Positions 45,388 to 56,270 of a stretch of 64,000 nt of DNA are shown here, piece after piece; position 1 is the stretch's first letter; each line of letters begins with the position of its first letter. Origin of the DNA: Anaspis maculata (Eukaryota; Arthropoda; Insecta; Coleoptera; Scraptiidae); the NCBI GenBank assembly GCA_949128115.1, contig OX421961.1:127537050-127601049 (forward strand), read 5' to 3'. Under the pieces are notes generated by a model. The model did no database searches, had not been told where the DNA came from, and saw nothing but the letters and a program-made list of their open reading frames with translations. The translations under genes and the position numbers were made by a program.

Positions 45388-47270
45388 TAGCCCAGGCATT
45401 TTAGTCGAAAAATCGTGGTAACCCGTAACAAATTCCCTCAAAGCTGAATTTTGGTATATATGTTCTATTGGACCTACGGAGCAACATATCAAAATACTCG
45501 GACTTACACCCTCGTGCGTCCTTTGATTTTCATCCTCAAAGGTCAAGTTCTAAGAATTCGAGAGATACCTATCTCCAAGCTGTTCCTGCAAGTGAACGGA
45601 GAACGGAGTATCCGATCGATAAAACATATGCTTCAAATGAACGAAAGAGATTTGTTGTTAGTGCTTAAGTGTGTGTGAGCTTTTGTAACTCTTCCGATTG
45701 GTTAGTTCTGCGGGAAAGGCGGCTGAGTGTTAATTTGTCGTCCGGATATTTCAGGAAAAACCATGTGAGAATTTAAAGTCTCAAGCAATGTCGCACAAAG
45801 TTGAATATTGATATATAACTGGTATGATCCCTAAGCAAGAACATCTCAAAATATTTGGACTTACACCTCTGTGCCTTCTACGATTTTGGGGCTTTGAATA
45901 TCTAGTCAAAAAATTCACCCAGACACTTTTCTCTAAAACTGTTCCTGTGGACGAACCAATCATTTTAACAATATAAGGTGGGTCTCAAAGGAAACGCGGT
46001 ATATTGTTGCCTATGAAGTGAACTCCGGTAGCCATGAAACATTTCTGCTTGATAGTGGCGTGAATAGCACGCGCAAGGTGGAATTTCTCTCCTGGATCTT
46101 TGAATGAGAAACATGTAAGAATATTTTGTGATGGCCAATAAAGCTGAGCATTGTTAATAGGTTCTTCTTCCCATCTTCGAAACAGACTCAAGTGATGAAA
46201 CTGATGAGTGGACAGTTAATATTCACAGTGCTCATCCCAAAAATAATGAATTCTCTACAAAAAAAAAGTGGTTTCTTCATTTAGGGGCATCATTGTCTGA
46301 AGCTGTCAAAAATAAAAATTACCGACAAATCCTATATTTATGTTTATCTTGGACAAAAATAGCATCAATTGCTTACGCCTATTTATATTACAAAGTCAGA
46401 GCATCAATTTTTTATCAAACAAGTTTTACACCTACTTTTTTTTCTGAAAATGGAATAACGGCTACAGAAAAGATGATTTTATAATTCTATTGCCCGATAG
46501 ATACAATAGTTTTGGGTATATTCTGATAGAGGAAGAACTTCGCTTAGTATTACACACAAAAACAGTGGAACCGCTCCATCATTCATCAGTAAAAAGTAAG
46601 AACTGCAAAAATTGTATGCATTTTTGGGAGAAAATTGGGCATATAATCATTTTCACAACAGATCAATTTTCTGATCTTGTAATGAATACAGCCACATTAT
46701 TTTTATCGTGTTAAGGTATAAAATGGTTAAGAAGAATTAATTCTGTTGGAAATACTCAATTGAGAAGATTCTAACCATACGGAAACCGAAATTACAAAAC
46801 GACAATTTCAGATGGCAAAAATCGTCATTTTTTTAGTAAAACTTGTTTAATCGTGTTTCAATTCAATTTTAAATACCATATTTGATATCAGAGGCCAAGA
46901 TTTAGTTAGGAACGATACCACACTTACCGATAACAATTCGAGGTTTTTGAGAGAAAAACAGAATAAATTTTGCCGATTTTCTTTTTTTTTCCAGGCAACC
47001 CAAACTACTTATCAACAATTCAAACGTCAAGCAAATATTGTGAAGCCTTGAGGCATCTAAATATGATTTTTTTTCATATATATAAGCTACAGGGTGTCAT
47101 TTACGCATTCAAAATGGCAATATTCAGCCCCCTCCCCCACAACCAATGACGCACAAGGGTGTGCCACCGAGTATTTTGATATGTTATTCCTTAGGTCTTA
47201 CAAGGTCCGTATACCAAATTTCAGCTTTATGGGAATTTGTTGCGGGTTAAAACCTAATATGCCTGGGCTA
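45388..47270 (+). mobile_element. TIR element A, 1.88 kb (inverted partner B at 56,271-58,143)
   Basis: Ends are TAGCCCAGGCATTTTA and AATATGCCTGGGCTA, so TA would be the duplicated target. The first and last 140 bp are diverged inverted repeats (CAAATTCCC, AAAGCTGAA, TTTGGTATA, AACATATCAAAATACTCGG, ACACCCTCGTGCGTC). A third copy of that module lies inside at 45,780-45,910. Element B matches A along its whole length. Minor open frames are kept in both copies, for example a minus frame beginning MSLFRRWEEEPINNAQLYW, 68 codons with three changes between copies. No DDE motif seen, so it is probably non-autonomous. Confidence 0.92.
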
Positions 47271-47678
47271 ATCTACTTTGTAGCTTTTTGAGCCCTACTG
47301 AGCCCTCTTGTTCTAGTAAGCCACTCTTGTATGCCCCCATGGCTCCCCATATAGCCAAAAAGGAAATGAAGAATTTGATTTGATTTGATTTGTGTCTCCA
47401 TATGTTGATCGGAGTCCTACGGAGCCCCGTTGTATTTTCAAGTCCTAGTGAGCTCCGGCAGGTTTTTTCGTATATTCAGCCCGCTACCTTCCCTTAATGC
47501 CTACATTATAGCGTTACAAGCCCTGCTCAGCCCCCTTATACCCTGAATGTCGTTCAAAGCCCCATCAAGTCCTGTTTTGCCTTTCTTGCATTATTCGAAG
47601 CCGTATCCCTCGTTGTGTCAACATTGCAGTCCTTCAAGCTCTGCTGAGCTCTGTTGTGTCTCTACATGTTGTCTGGAA

Positions 47679-48025
47679 GGAGCTTGTGGTGTGGTTAGTT
47701 AGCGCGTTCGACTGCCACTCCAGAGGTCGCGGGTTCGATCTCCGCCGGGGACGGATTTTCGGCCTCGAAAAACAAGCTCCTTGGTTTAGTTGGAATGCTT
47801 GCTAAATGCAAGACGCGCCGTGTGTCGCATAGCACGTAAAATACGAACGATGGTGCCGACCCCATGCGATGTTGGTGGTCGTTAAAAATCCCTACCCTGT
47901 GTTGGAACACACAGGGGTTCGGCAAAATTTCCGGTATAGTGGAGGAAAGCATTCACCGGCGTCGGTGTTAGGCCTCGTTGCGGAAATAGGCCGACGTTAA
48001 ATAAACGAATAAAAAATAAAAAAAA
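47679..48025 (+). mobile_element. tRNA-derived SINE, full length
   Basis: The head GGAGCTTGTGGTGTGGTTAG with TTAGCGCGTTCGA is the A-box region and GGTTCGATCTCCGCC the B box. The body includes AAGACGCGCCGTGTGTCGCA, GATGGTGCCGACCCCATGCG and CCGGTATAGTGGAGGAAAGC, and the tail is A-rich (AATAAAAAATAAAAAAAA). It matches the minus-strand copy at 16,249-16,590. It interrupts the satellite array. Confidence 0.93.
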
Positions 48026-49486
48026 CCCATTGAGCCCAATTAAGCCCTGTCATGTCCTCTTATGTTAATCGAAGCCCTATTCCTTCTTGTGTCTACATTG
48101 TAGCGTCCGAAGTGCTGCCGAACCCCTTTGTCTCGTCAAGTGTCTTTGGAGCCCTGATAAGCCCTTTTGTGGCCCAGAAAAAAATGTTTAGAGTCCTAGT
48201 GAGCCACGTCAGGCCTTCATGTGTTACCCAAAGTTCTATTCTCCTCTTCGTCTACATTGTAGCGTTTTAAGCTATGCTGAGCCCCATTGTGTTTTCAACT
48301 GTTGTTTGGAGCCTCTATAAAGCCCCTATTAGGCCTCGTCTTGCTCTTTTGTATTATTCGAAGCTCTATCCCTTGTTGTATCGACACTCTGGCGTTTTAA
48401 GCCCTGCTGAGTCTCTTTGTGTCTTCAAGTGTCGTGTGGAACCCTAATCAGCCCTATTGTATCCTCAAGTTTCGGTGTAAGCCCTAGTGAGCCCCGTTAG
48501 GCCTTCTTATGATATTCAAAGCTATGGCTTCCATTGCCTCCACCGTGTCTAGGCCTGCTGAGCTTCACAGTGTCTTAAAGTGTCTTTTGGAACCCCGATA
48601 AGCCCCCTTGTATCTTCAAGTATCATTTGAAGCCCTGATGAGCCTCCAGTTTTCTCACTGTTTTTGAACTTGATTAATCTTCCTTGTGCCTACCTAGGTT
48701 TCTCAGCGCCCCCATCAAGCCCACCTGTGTCTTCAAGCATCTTTTGCAGACCTACTACTATAATATTCAGAGCCCTATCATCACATGTGTCCACATTGTA
48801 GCGGTTCAAGCCCTGCTAAGCCCCCTTTTGTGTTTGTCGTTTGGACCTCCCTTATAACTCCATGAAGCCCCGTTTTGTCCTCTTGTGTTATTTGAAGCTG
48901 TATCGCTCTATGTCTACATTGTAGTCTTTTAATCCCTTCTGTGCTCTGTTGTGTCTTTGAATGTCTGTTGGAGCTCTAGCAAGTCCCATCAGGCCCTATC
49001 ATGTTTTCTATGTTATTCGAAGTGTCTAGGTACACTATAGTGTTTGAAGACCTGCCGAGCCCTTTTGTCTCTTCAAGTGACTTTGAGCCCTGATAAGTCC
49101 CTTTGTGGCTCCAACTCAGGCCCAAAAAATGTTTAGAGTCCTAGCGAGCCCCTTCTTGTGTGATTCGTCAGAGCTTGATTCTCTGTTGTGCCTACACTGT
49201 AGCGTTTCAAGCTCTGTTGCACCCCTTTGTGCCTTCGAGTGTCGTTTGGAGCCCTGGTAAGCCCCCTTTTCTTTCGAAGGGTCGTTTGGAGCCCCATTGA
49301 ACCCCATCAGGCTTTCTTGTGATATACAGAACCCTATCTCCCTTGTGTCTACAATCTACATTGTAGAGTTTTAAGCCCTTCTGAGCCCCATTGTGTGTTC
49401 AGGTGTCATTTGGAGCCCCATTGAGCCCCGTCATGCCTCCTTGTGTTATTCGGAGCAGAATCCACCCTTATTATATCTACACTGTA

Positions 49487-49565
49487 GCATGTCCGGCAAA
49501 GAATTGTCCGCGGAAAGAATAATCCAGCGAAAAATTTTCCAGCGAAGAATTGTCCAGAGTTGAAG
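49487..49565. repeat. Short subterminal direct repeats at the satellite edge
   Basis: TGTCCGGCAAAGAATTGTCC is followed by GCGGAAAGAATAATCC, AGCGAAAAATTTTCC and AGCGAAGAATTGTCC, four units of about 16 bp. They occupy the same place relative to the satellite as the CACGACAAAA units of the 34.3-36.9 kb composite. Confidence 0.7.
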
Positions 49566-49639
49566 CCTCGCTTGAAGCAAGTCTTCAAACTACATGTAGG
49601 AACGGTGATTCAAGAAGGAAAATGGAATTAAAGCAACTA

Positions 49640-50330
49640 TCCTCAATCGGTGGTTCCAATTATTGAGCACCATTTATCCGCATAGACTTTGGACTTCACG
49701 TAACCCCAAAGAAAGAAGTATAGAGGTGTGATATCACTTGATTTAGGTGGCCAATGCACTGGTCCGAAGCTTGAAATAAAGTGTTCACCGAAATGTTCTC
49801 GCAATAATGCCATGGTTCTACGGGCGGGCAAGTGGCGCCGTCTTGTTGGAACCAAATGTCGCCGAGATCATGGGCTTCAATTTCATTCAGCAGATAGTTT
49901 GATATCATGGCGCAATAGTGGACCATTCACAGTAACATGTGAACACAGTAACCATGGGGTACAGTGGTAAGTACAGTGGTCACAGTAACCATTCATTCCT
50001 AAAGAAATATTGAGCGATGATTCCACCAGCCCATAAACCACACCAAACCATTGTTTTGTCTGGATGTAATGGCAGCTCTTGAACATTTTCGAGTTGCCCT
50101 TAAGCCCAAATACGACAGTTTTGTTTGTTAACGTAGCCATCAAGCCAGAAATGGGCCTCACAGCTGTAAAAAAAAGTTGTCGAAAAAAGTGGATTTTCTT
50201 CAAGCCTTGTAAGAGTCCAAAGACTAAAACGGCTTCAGTTCTTGCACTTAATAAGTTGCCAAAGAATACTCGACAACAATACCAAAACAGTTTAGCAGTT
50301 TGACAGTTTGATCAGTCATAAAAAGCCTAC
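49640..50330 (-). pseudogene. Mariner-like DDE transposase relic
   Basis: Three overlapping minus frames make one degenerate transposase. About 50,203-49,920 gives ISGLMATLTNKT and KQWFGVVYGLVES, a decayed form of the region around the first catalytic Asp. About 49,926-49,696 gives MISNYLLNEIEAHDLGDIWF and QQDGATC, with the second catalytic Asp. About 49,855-49,643 gives REHFGEHFISSFGPVHWPP, SSDITPLYFFLWGYVKS and KVYADK, with the third acidic position in DITPL. Frameshifts separate these and the first Asp is not recognisable. An N-terminal stub may reach 50,330. It belongs to the Tc1/mariner (IS630-like) group found widely in insects and cannot be active. Confidence 0.88.
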
Positions 50331-50348
50331 TAGAAAAAGTACCTCCAA

Positions 50349-51800
50349 ATGAATCACCCTTTAGAAGAAACTTCGCTCCTACATCAGCGGAATCGTGTGT
50401 TATATAACGAAACAGACAAACAAACAATTTGCAACGAGAGAAAACAAGAAAGGGAGAGCGAAACGGGGAATTTTGAGCGGCACCAGAAGGGAGGTGGAAG
50501 AAGGAAGCGGAGAGTAAACCATGAACCACAGGATCAAGAGTATCAAGACCACTTATCCACTCGAGAGAAAAACAGTATTATATAGGGGAGCATGGAGAAT
50601 GCTTACAGTATATGTGAATGGAAATATAAAAGAATTGTGTGAGACACTTGAGGAAGATTAGAGCAGAGAGAAGAGAAAACATTGATCTCGAGGGGAGACT
50701 TTAACGCAAGAATAGGAGAAGATGGGAGATGATGTGGCGAAGTGGGAAGCGAGGAAACGAGAAAGAGATCGAAGGACAAAACAATCAATGGAGAAGGACG
50801 AGAATTCTTGGAACTGACGTAAGAAAGATGATGGAATATTTTGAATGGATGCTATGAGGGAGACGAAGAAGGAGAATTCACTTATATAAGCAACAGGGGG
50901 GCATCACTTTTATATTACATAATAGCAAACTCGCCAGCAGCAGAAAAAATCAAAAAGGTTCGCAGTAGAAGACAGGATAAAACCAGATCATCAACAGTGG
51001 TAGAAATTGAGAGTAAAACAGCGGAAAGAGCAGGAAGGAGCAATACAGACCGGTGGTGGGACGACAAATGCAGGGAAATGAAAAAGAAGGTGCAGAAGAG
51101 TATCACAAGATGGAGAAGAGGGAATATTACAAAAATCTAGTACATCGAACAAAGAAAGCTATCCAAAAAGACCTGTGGAAGATAGAAGGACGAAGAACGA
51201 AAAAAGACAGAGTTAGAATTAAACCAAATAAAGACAGAACAATAAGCCTGGAAATACATCAATAAAGAAAGAAACACCAGAAGAAGAACACCGGAAGAAA
51301 TCGATATGAAGGAATGGAACGGGCACTTTGAAGGGTTGCTAGAAGGAAGAAACGAAAGAAGTAGTGGTATCAATACACTTCAAGGAAATGCCGATCCAGG
51401 GACAGAGATAACAGTAGAAGAAGTAGAAGATTGGAAGATCAAATCAGAAGACTCAAGAAGAAGAAGTCAGCAGGAATGGACAAGATAACCAATGAAGCAT
51501 GGTTATATGCAACAGAAAATGTATTAAAACTCACAGAAGTCTCCAATAGAATATGAAAAGAAGAAGAAATGCTGGAAAAATGGAGAAGAGGAGTAATTGT
51601 TCCAATACACAACGCCACACGGTATGTCAAAAACTACAGAGGAATCACACTAATCAACACGGCTTATAATATATACGCAATGCATGGTTTTGGAGGAGCG
51701 ATTAAGAAAGCAGACAGAAGCAGAAGAGGTGATACCAGATACTCAGCCAGGCTGGCTTCAGGAAAGGAAGAAGTACTACAGAAAACATATTGTATATACC
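50349..51800 (+). pseudogene. LINE ORF2 relic: AP endonuclease and start of reverse transcriptase
   Basis: Fragments in shifting plus frames, in order: WRMLTVYVNGNIKEL near 50,592; RGDFNARIGEDG near 50,690 (endonuclease); TYISNRGASLLYYIIANSPA near 50,880; then AERAGRSNTDRWWDDKCREM and KKKVQKSITRWRRG near 51,020-51,125; MKEWNGHFEGLLEG near 51,306; KITNEAWLYATENVLK near 51,485; WRRGVIVPIHNA and KNYRGITLINTAYNIYA near 51,580-51,680; and QAGFRKGRSTTEN near 51,750. These are the expected order from endonuclease to RT block 2. Frameshifts, stops and a deletion after the GDFN motif make it dead. It stops at 51,800, before the YADD block. Its style fits the ORF1 relic at 41.2-44.7 kb, but common origin is unproven. 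Confidence 0.9.
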
Positions 51801-52012
51801 GGGTGATCATTTGAAAACTACCCACCTACAATAACTCTCGATTGCTAGTGAATATTTCTTCGAGCAAAAACAGGTCAAATTTTATATCGAGTGGGACATC
51901 TAAAACATTTATACATATTGACAAATTTCTGGCTTCAGCTCTCTCGCCCTCACTCACCCCAACTTTAAAATTTCAAATGACACCACCTACCTTGGGATAC
52001 ATCAAATCGGAA
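51800..52012 (+). mobile_element. Truncated MITE or transposon end
   Basis: CCGGGTGATCATTTGAAAAC followed by TACCCACC resembles the terminal motif of a widespread insect MITE class. No right-hand inverted partner was found, and a SINE fragment begins at 52,015. Confidence 0.4.
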
Positions 52013-52014
52013 AG

Positions 52015-52122
52015 ATTTTTTTTATTCGTTTATTCAATGTCGGCCTATTTTCGCAACGATGCCTAACACCGACGCCTGTGAATGCTTTCCTCCACTATAC
52101 CGGAAATTTTGCCGAACCCCTG
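52015..52122 (-). mobile_element. SINE 3' fragment
   Basis: The words TTATTCGTTTATTCAATGTC, GGCCTATTTTCGCAACGATG, CCTAACACCGACGCC and CCACTATACCGGAAATTTT are the 3' 105 bp of the SINE at 16,249-16,590 in the same orientation. The tRNA-like head is missing, as expected for a 5'-truncated insertion. Confidence 0.9.
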
Positions 52123-54034
52123 CTAAATTATATCTTTGACTTACTCTGAGGCTGAGCATACATGTTACCGTCCTCTATGATCGTGATCAGATCTCTAATC
52201 TCTATTTAAATTCCAGGAAGCAGAATTGAAGAACTCGGCATTCCTGTACGAGTGTATGGAATAGGTAATGGACTGAAGAAAGATCGTTATGGCTTCGACC
52301 GTGAACTACCATTGCGGATGGGGTCACTAGGCTAGCTGCCTTATATCGTGAAAGTGAACGTTTCGCTGTCCAACTATCCTAGGAAAGAAAAAATGCGGAT
52401 ATTTTATTCGGATTTGTATCACAGACTTGGATCACACAACCCATTTTCTGTGGACGCAGAACGTGAGCTAATTAAGATGTTGTCAACACAGGGAACGCTT
52501 CTTCTGGTGCTGGTGCTTGAATAATCGGCATCTTGCATTCGGCTTGCGTTCTGCATACCAACTGCAATCTGCCAATTCAAAGTCTTTTGAGGTACTTAGT
52601 GGCAAACGAGTGGCGAAGCTTTGTCCGTTAACTATTTACAAATTTAATAACCGCGTTTCTTTGCACAAAGCTCAACTAGCTCCGCTGTGCGTCCCATTCC
52701 GACTGAATTAAGCATGAAATTCCGAAGGTATTCTAGAATGGCACACGAACACGGGCGGGCGACGAGCATCAAAAATGTTCCCTCTCTAATATCTGGCATT
52801 TCTGGTTTAGTCTCCTACATCAAAAGCATTAATGCCGCAACGGAATTACTCAATTTGCGCTTGAATGGGGTAATAGAGGGCGGCTCATTGCCTAGTGATT
52901 TATGAAGTTTCATGATGCAGTATTCAGCGGTTTCCATTTGCTGCCTTTACAGCCTCCAGCCTCCCTCTTGGTGTTTGTACCAGACTCGGCATCCTGACGT
53001 CATCTCTCGCTACGCCGGTATCGTCACAGAACAGCGTATTACGTACACCGGTGCAGACAAACCACGAGCAGGACGTTTTACCGCTTTATTATTACATAAT
53101 ACAAGTCTTTTGATATTTAGTTCATGAACCTCGCTGTGGCGGGCGGCAAAAACCCGCAAGAAATTGCAACATGAATTTTTTAAACCGGCGTTATCACGTA
53201 GCTGGATGAAATTCTGGGGTGAGTTTGGCGGGCGCAATTTTTGCTTCAACCTTTTTGATCCCGCGAGTGTTTTACTCTTCCTCATCTTCGCGATCACTCT
53301 CAATCCGTTTCTCGGAATACGCCTTGTGACAATGGTTACGGCCGAGTCGTGATTTGAATGCTCACTCCTACGTGCGATCACTGCGATCCACATTAACCCT
53401 TCGCCTTAATCGTTCAATCGTTGGCGATAACATTATTTAATAACCACCTATTGCCATTGTGGAGGCAAACCGCGTTAGGTCATCGCACACACATAGGCAC
53501 ACACAATAGAGACAATCCGCAACAAAGGTATTAGGTAAGCCGACGACGACGACGGACGGTCCCCGTGTTGGCGTTTAATTATTCTAGTCCTTCGGCACTT
53601 CATTATTATGCAATCTGTTTAAGACCCAATCAAATTTTACCTCGAACCGTAATTAAACCAAAACAAACTAACCGATCGGTTTGGTTTCAATCAGATGGCA
53701 ATTAAGACACTTTATTGCATCGATTTTATGTCAATTACTTTATCAATTAATCGGGAGTTCCACCGGGCGTGTTACAAGACGCGATTATAATGATCATTAA
53801 TCATGAAATTCTGATCAGCGACTTCCAAAACTGCCACCGCAACCACGTTCTCATCTACGATCTTTCCATTCCGGTTATTTCTGCAGTTTTCATTTTCCCT
53901 ACATCCTTCTTCCATTTCTTCCGTCCTGCCGCAAATCTTATTAGCGATGCTCAACTTAACTCAACATTTGATCGAAAACTTCACACGGTAGGTACTGTAG
54001 CGTCCAGCTTAAAATTATGAAAGAGAATTAAATA
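52123..54034. other. Intron sequence, no gene recognised
   Basis: Complex, partly GC-richer DNA (52,900-53,600). The minus frame 53,393-53,010 is open for 127 codons, rich in R and K, with no motif that I know and no convincing exon borders. CGACGACGACGACGG-type repetition occurs near 53,540. Confidence 0.4.
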
Positions 54035-54388
54035 TTTGGGAATAAATTAGCATTACGGACGATATCGGGAAGTGACTAAATTGCACACGGGATGATAACG
54101 GTAGAGTCAGGAAACGCATCCGAGCGCATCGGTTTTGTGGGTCAGGGGTGTGACACTGAGAGGGGTGGAAACAGAATCGGTCCGAAGGGAGAGACGGGGT
54201 TTGGTGACGAGAGGACTGGTGTGAGTGACGTCGAGACGAACTGGTGTGTTTGGCTAGGAAAAAAATTATTACTCGTCAAGAATAAACTAATGAGGGTACT
54301 CCATTGTTGATAGTTGTAGTGCATCAGTTACGAAAGAATAAAATATCAAGGAAAGTCTGATTTCCATTGTAATCAAATGATAATTGTT

Positions 54389-54616
54389 CAAGGCACATTT
54401 TAGACGGTTATCACCCCCCCCCCCCCCAGTCGTCTGCCGTCTGTGGTGCGGATGGCGCGGGTTCGAATCCCATGGGAGAATCAGTCATGAGATGTTTTAT
54501 GTTTGTCCAAAAATTTGCGTATTGTAATTCATGTCTAAGTTGTTATCGATAGAAAGCACAAAATCTCCTATGACGCAGATAAGGAAAACATTCATTTTTT
54601 CATTTTTTCATTTTAA
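54389..54616 (+). mobile_element. Second SINE family, 228 bp, with 9-bp target duplication
   Basis: The target duplication ATAATTGTT lies at 54,380-54,388 and 54,617-54,625, and copy 1 of the segmental duplication has a single ATAATTGTT there (13,621-13,629). The head has a C-run of about 14 and then GTCTGTGGTGCGGATGGCGC and the B-box-like GGTTCGAATCC. The A box is poor. The tail is TTCATTTTTTCATTTTTTCA. It is unlike the other SINE in sequence. Confidence 0.9.
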
Positions 54617-54929
54617 ATAATTGTTTAATGGGGTTGAAGTAATTGTTTTGTTTAAAAACTTTAGTAAGTTTGGTTCTTGGTATTTCGAACAGCCATAGGA
54701 AATGGCAAACCGAATCAATAGCGTGCAATTGCTATGAGCTTTTAAATACCTTGTTTTCAGCTACCTTCAAGACACCCAAAAATTGTGAAAGCTTCAGTAA
54801 CCCTTGAAAGAGATCTAGTCCCCGCCAGGTTGATTCCTTAGGTCAGTTCAATCAATTATCTTTATTGCTCTATAAAAATATAACAAAATGTTGTAGAGCC
54901 CGTCAAGTTATCTGACTAAGAATAATATA

Positions 54930-55683
54930 CAGGCTGTCCCGAAAATACACCGACAACGTTCTAGGGCAGCTTCCTCTCATCAAAACAAGAAAAGTTCCCA
55001 TAAACATAAACATAAACATGAAGCGGAAACGCTTCCTAAGGGAGCTACAGACCCCTAGAGGTGAGACCCTAAAAATGGTGTTTATTTAATATCTCCGAAA
55101 CCGTTCAAGAGAAATCAATCAAACTTGACACATTTAATAACCTTCTTATGCCCAACAAAATTTGAATGCCTAACAAAAATGAAGTTGCTTTGAAGTAGTT
55201 TTTCTTTCGATTTGAATATCGTAATTAAACAATCAGCATTACTGACCACGTTTTCATACATTCAAACTCAAATACCTCGTAAACGGTGCGTCTATCGGGG
55301 TTGAACAGAGAGACCTTTTTTTAGTAGAAAACTCCAATATTCTATAATTTTTTATCAAATTTGAAAACAATCCACATTCAAAAAAGTGAGGGTTATTTTT
55401 ATCCCTACACCTCAGCCTGACCCACCTCTGGTGAATTATTTTGGAAATAATTCTGCCTCATTTTGTTGGGCACAAGAAGGTTAGTGGATGTGTCAAGTTT
55501 GATTGATTTGTCTTGAATGGTTTCGGAGATATTGAAGAAAAACCATCTTCAGGGTCCCACCTTAAGGGGCCTGTAGCTCCCTTAGGAAGCGTTTTAGGAC
55601 CTATGTTCATAGGAACTTTTTTTTCTTGTTTTGATGAGAGGAAGCTGCCGTGGAACGTTGTTGGTGTATTTTCGGGACACCTG
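54930..55683. mobile_element. MITE, 0.75 kb, TA-flanked, CAGG..GTCCCGAAAATACACC ends
   Basis: The left end CAGGCTGTCCCGAAAATACA and the right end reversed, CAGGTGTCCCGAAAATACAC, extend as inverted repeats through GCAGCTTCCTCTCATCAAAA and beyond, over 90 bp. It is flanked by TA on both sides. A second inner inverted match is CTAAGGGAGCTACAG against CTGTAGCTCCCTTAG. Two opposing frames inside (73 and 98 codons) are by-products of the symmetry. It interrupts the LINE 3' UTR. Confidence 0.92.
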
Positions 55684-55781
55684 TATACAATTTGTAAAAA
55701 CATATTAGTCATTGGAAGCAAATCTCCCATGTAAGTACAACACATCAATAACATGCACTTTGAACACGATAAAAAAATAAA

Positions 55782-56268
55782 TTAGTTACAGCGGCAACCA
55801 ACATGACACACACCCCCGATCTCAGCATCATCAAAGTATTCTTGAAGATTATAATGAGCCTTCTGAACAAACAATCGTTTTAATTTTTTCTTCAGCACAT
55901 TAAGCCCCAAGCCCCGTATTTTAGGCGGTATATTATTGAAGATTCTGGTGATGAGGTATGTTATATTCTTTTGAAGATACGTGAAGTTCATTTTTGTACA
56001 AAGTAAATTGTTTTTGTAACGGGTGTCATGACTGTGACATCTGTCAAAGCTCTCAAACAGGTCCCCATCAGTTTTAACGAAAACTATAGACTCGTACAGA
56101 TAGACAGATCTTAATGTTAAAATCCAACTGGCGATAAAATGCTCCCGGAAGCTGTTCATGTACCCCAGACCAAGAATGCATCGCAAGCACTTTTTTGTAA
56201 CAAAAAAATTCTGGACGCTCCAGCTGAGCCACCCCAGAAGTTCTGCAGTTCTGCTGCAAATCCAGCGC
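55782..56268 (-). pseudogene. C-terminal domain of a LINE reverse transcriptase ORF
   Basis: The minus frame gives VTKKCLRCILGLGYMNSFRE, HFIASWILTLRSVYLYESI, then SHDTRYKNNLLCTKMN, RIFNNIPPKIRGLGLN and KKLKRLFVQKAHYNLQEYF, ending at a stop at 55,782. The pattern (QKK-LR-I, LTL-SLY-E, TR-KN, N-LP, KLK--L) is the post-RT tail of many insect non-LTR ORF2 proteins. About 160 codons remain. The first codons of the open frame (MRVKTNMPGLE) are not LINE protein but read-through from TIR element B. All catalytic domains are missing. Confidence 0.88.
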
Positions 56269-56270
56269 TC

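Larger units (their letters stand above)
45163..49486 (+). repeat. AGCCCC satellite array, plus orientation, interrupted
   Basis: The pieces 45,163-45,387, 47,285-47,678 and 48,026-49,486 belong together. Recurrent words are TGAGCCCCATTGTGTCTTCA, AGTGTCGTTTGGAGCCCC, TTATTCGAAGCCCTATCC and TGTGTCTACATTGTAGCG. The last recurs at about 48,091, 48,250, 48,383, 48,540, 48,787, 48,910, 49,024, 49,187, 49,350 and 49,474, so the unit ranges from about 115 to 165 bp. It is degenerate. The TIR element A and a SINE have been inserted into it. Confidence 0.9.
54858..56270 (-). mobile_element. 5'-truncated LINE with a MITE in its 3' UTR
   Basis: On the minus strand the coding part runs from about 56,265 to 55,782. 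The 3' UTR passes TAATATGTTTTTACAAATTG at about 55,690-55,710, is split by the MITE at 54,930-55,683, and continues to a hairpin-like end GGGCTCTACAACATTTTG and TTTTTATAGAGCAATAAAG near 54,862-54,900. GGGCTCT and AGAGC in that end can pair. The left boundary is approximate. Confidence 0.85.

Noticed and set aside
47679..47760. tRNA-like sequence on the plus strand
   Set aside because: It has A and B boxes but continues into a 270-bp body shared with the 16.2-kb copy, so it is a SINE head and not a tRNA gene.
53010..53393. 127-codon minus frame as a host exon
   Set aside because: No recognised domain, no matching borders, and the composition is explained by GC-richer local sequence.
54430..54480. 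Apparent tRNA gene with GGTTCGAATCC
   Set aside because: The A box and acceptor stem are absent and the segment sits inside a retroposon with a 9-bp target duplication.
55513..55754. Opposing frames of 73 and 98 codons
   Set aside because: Both fall within the MITE and arise from its inverted-repeat symmetry.
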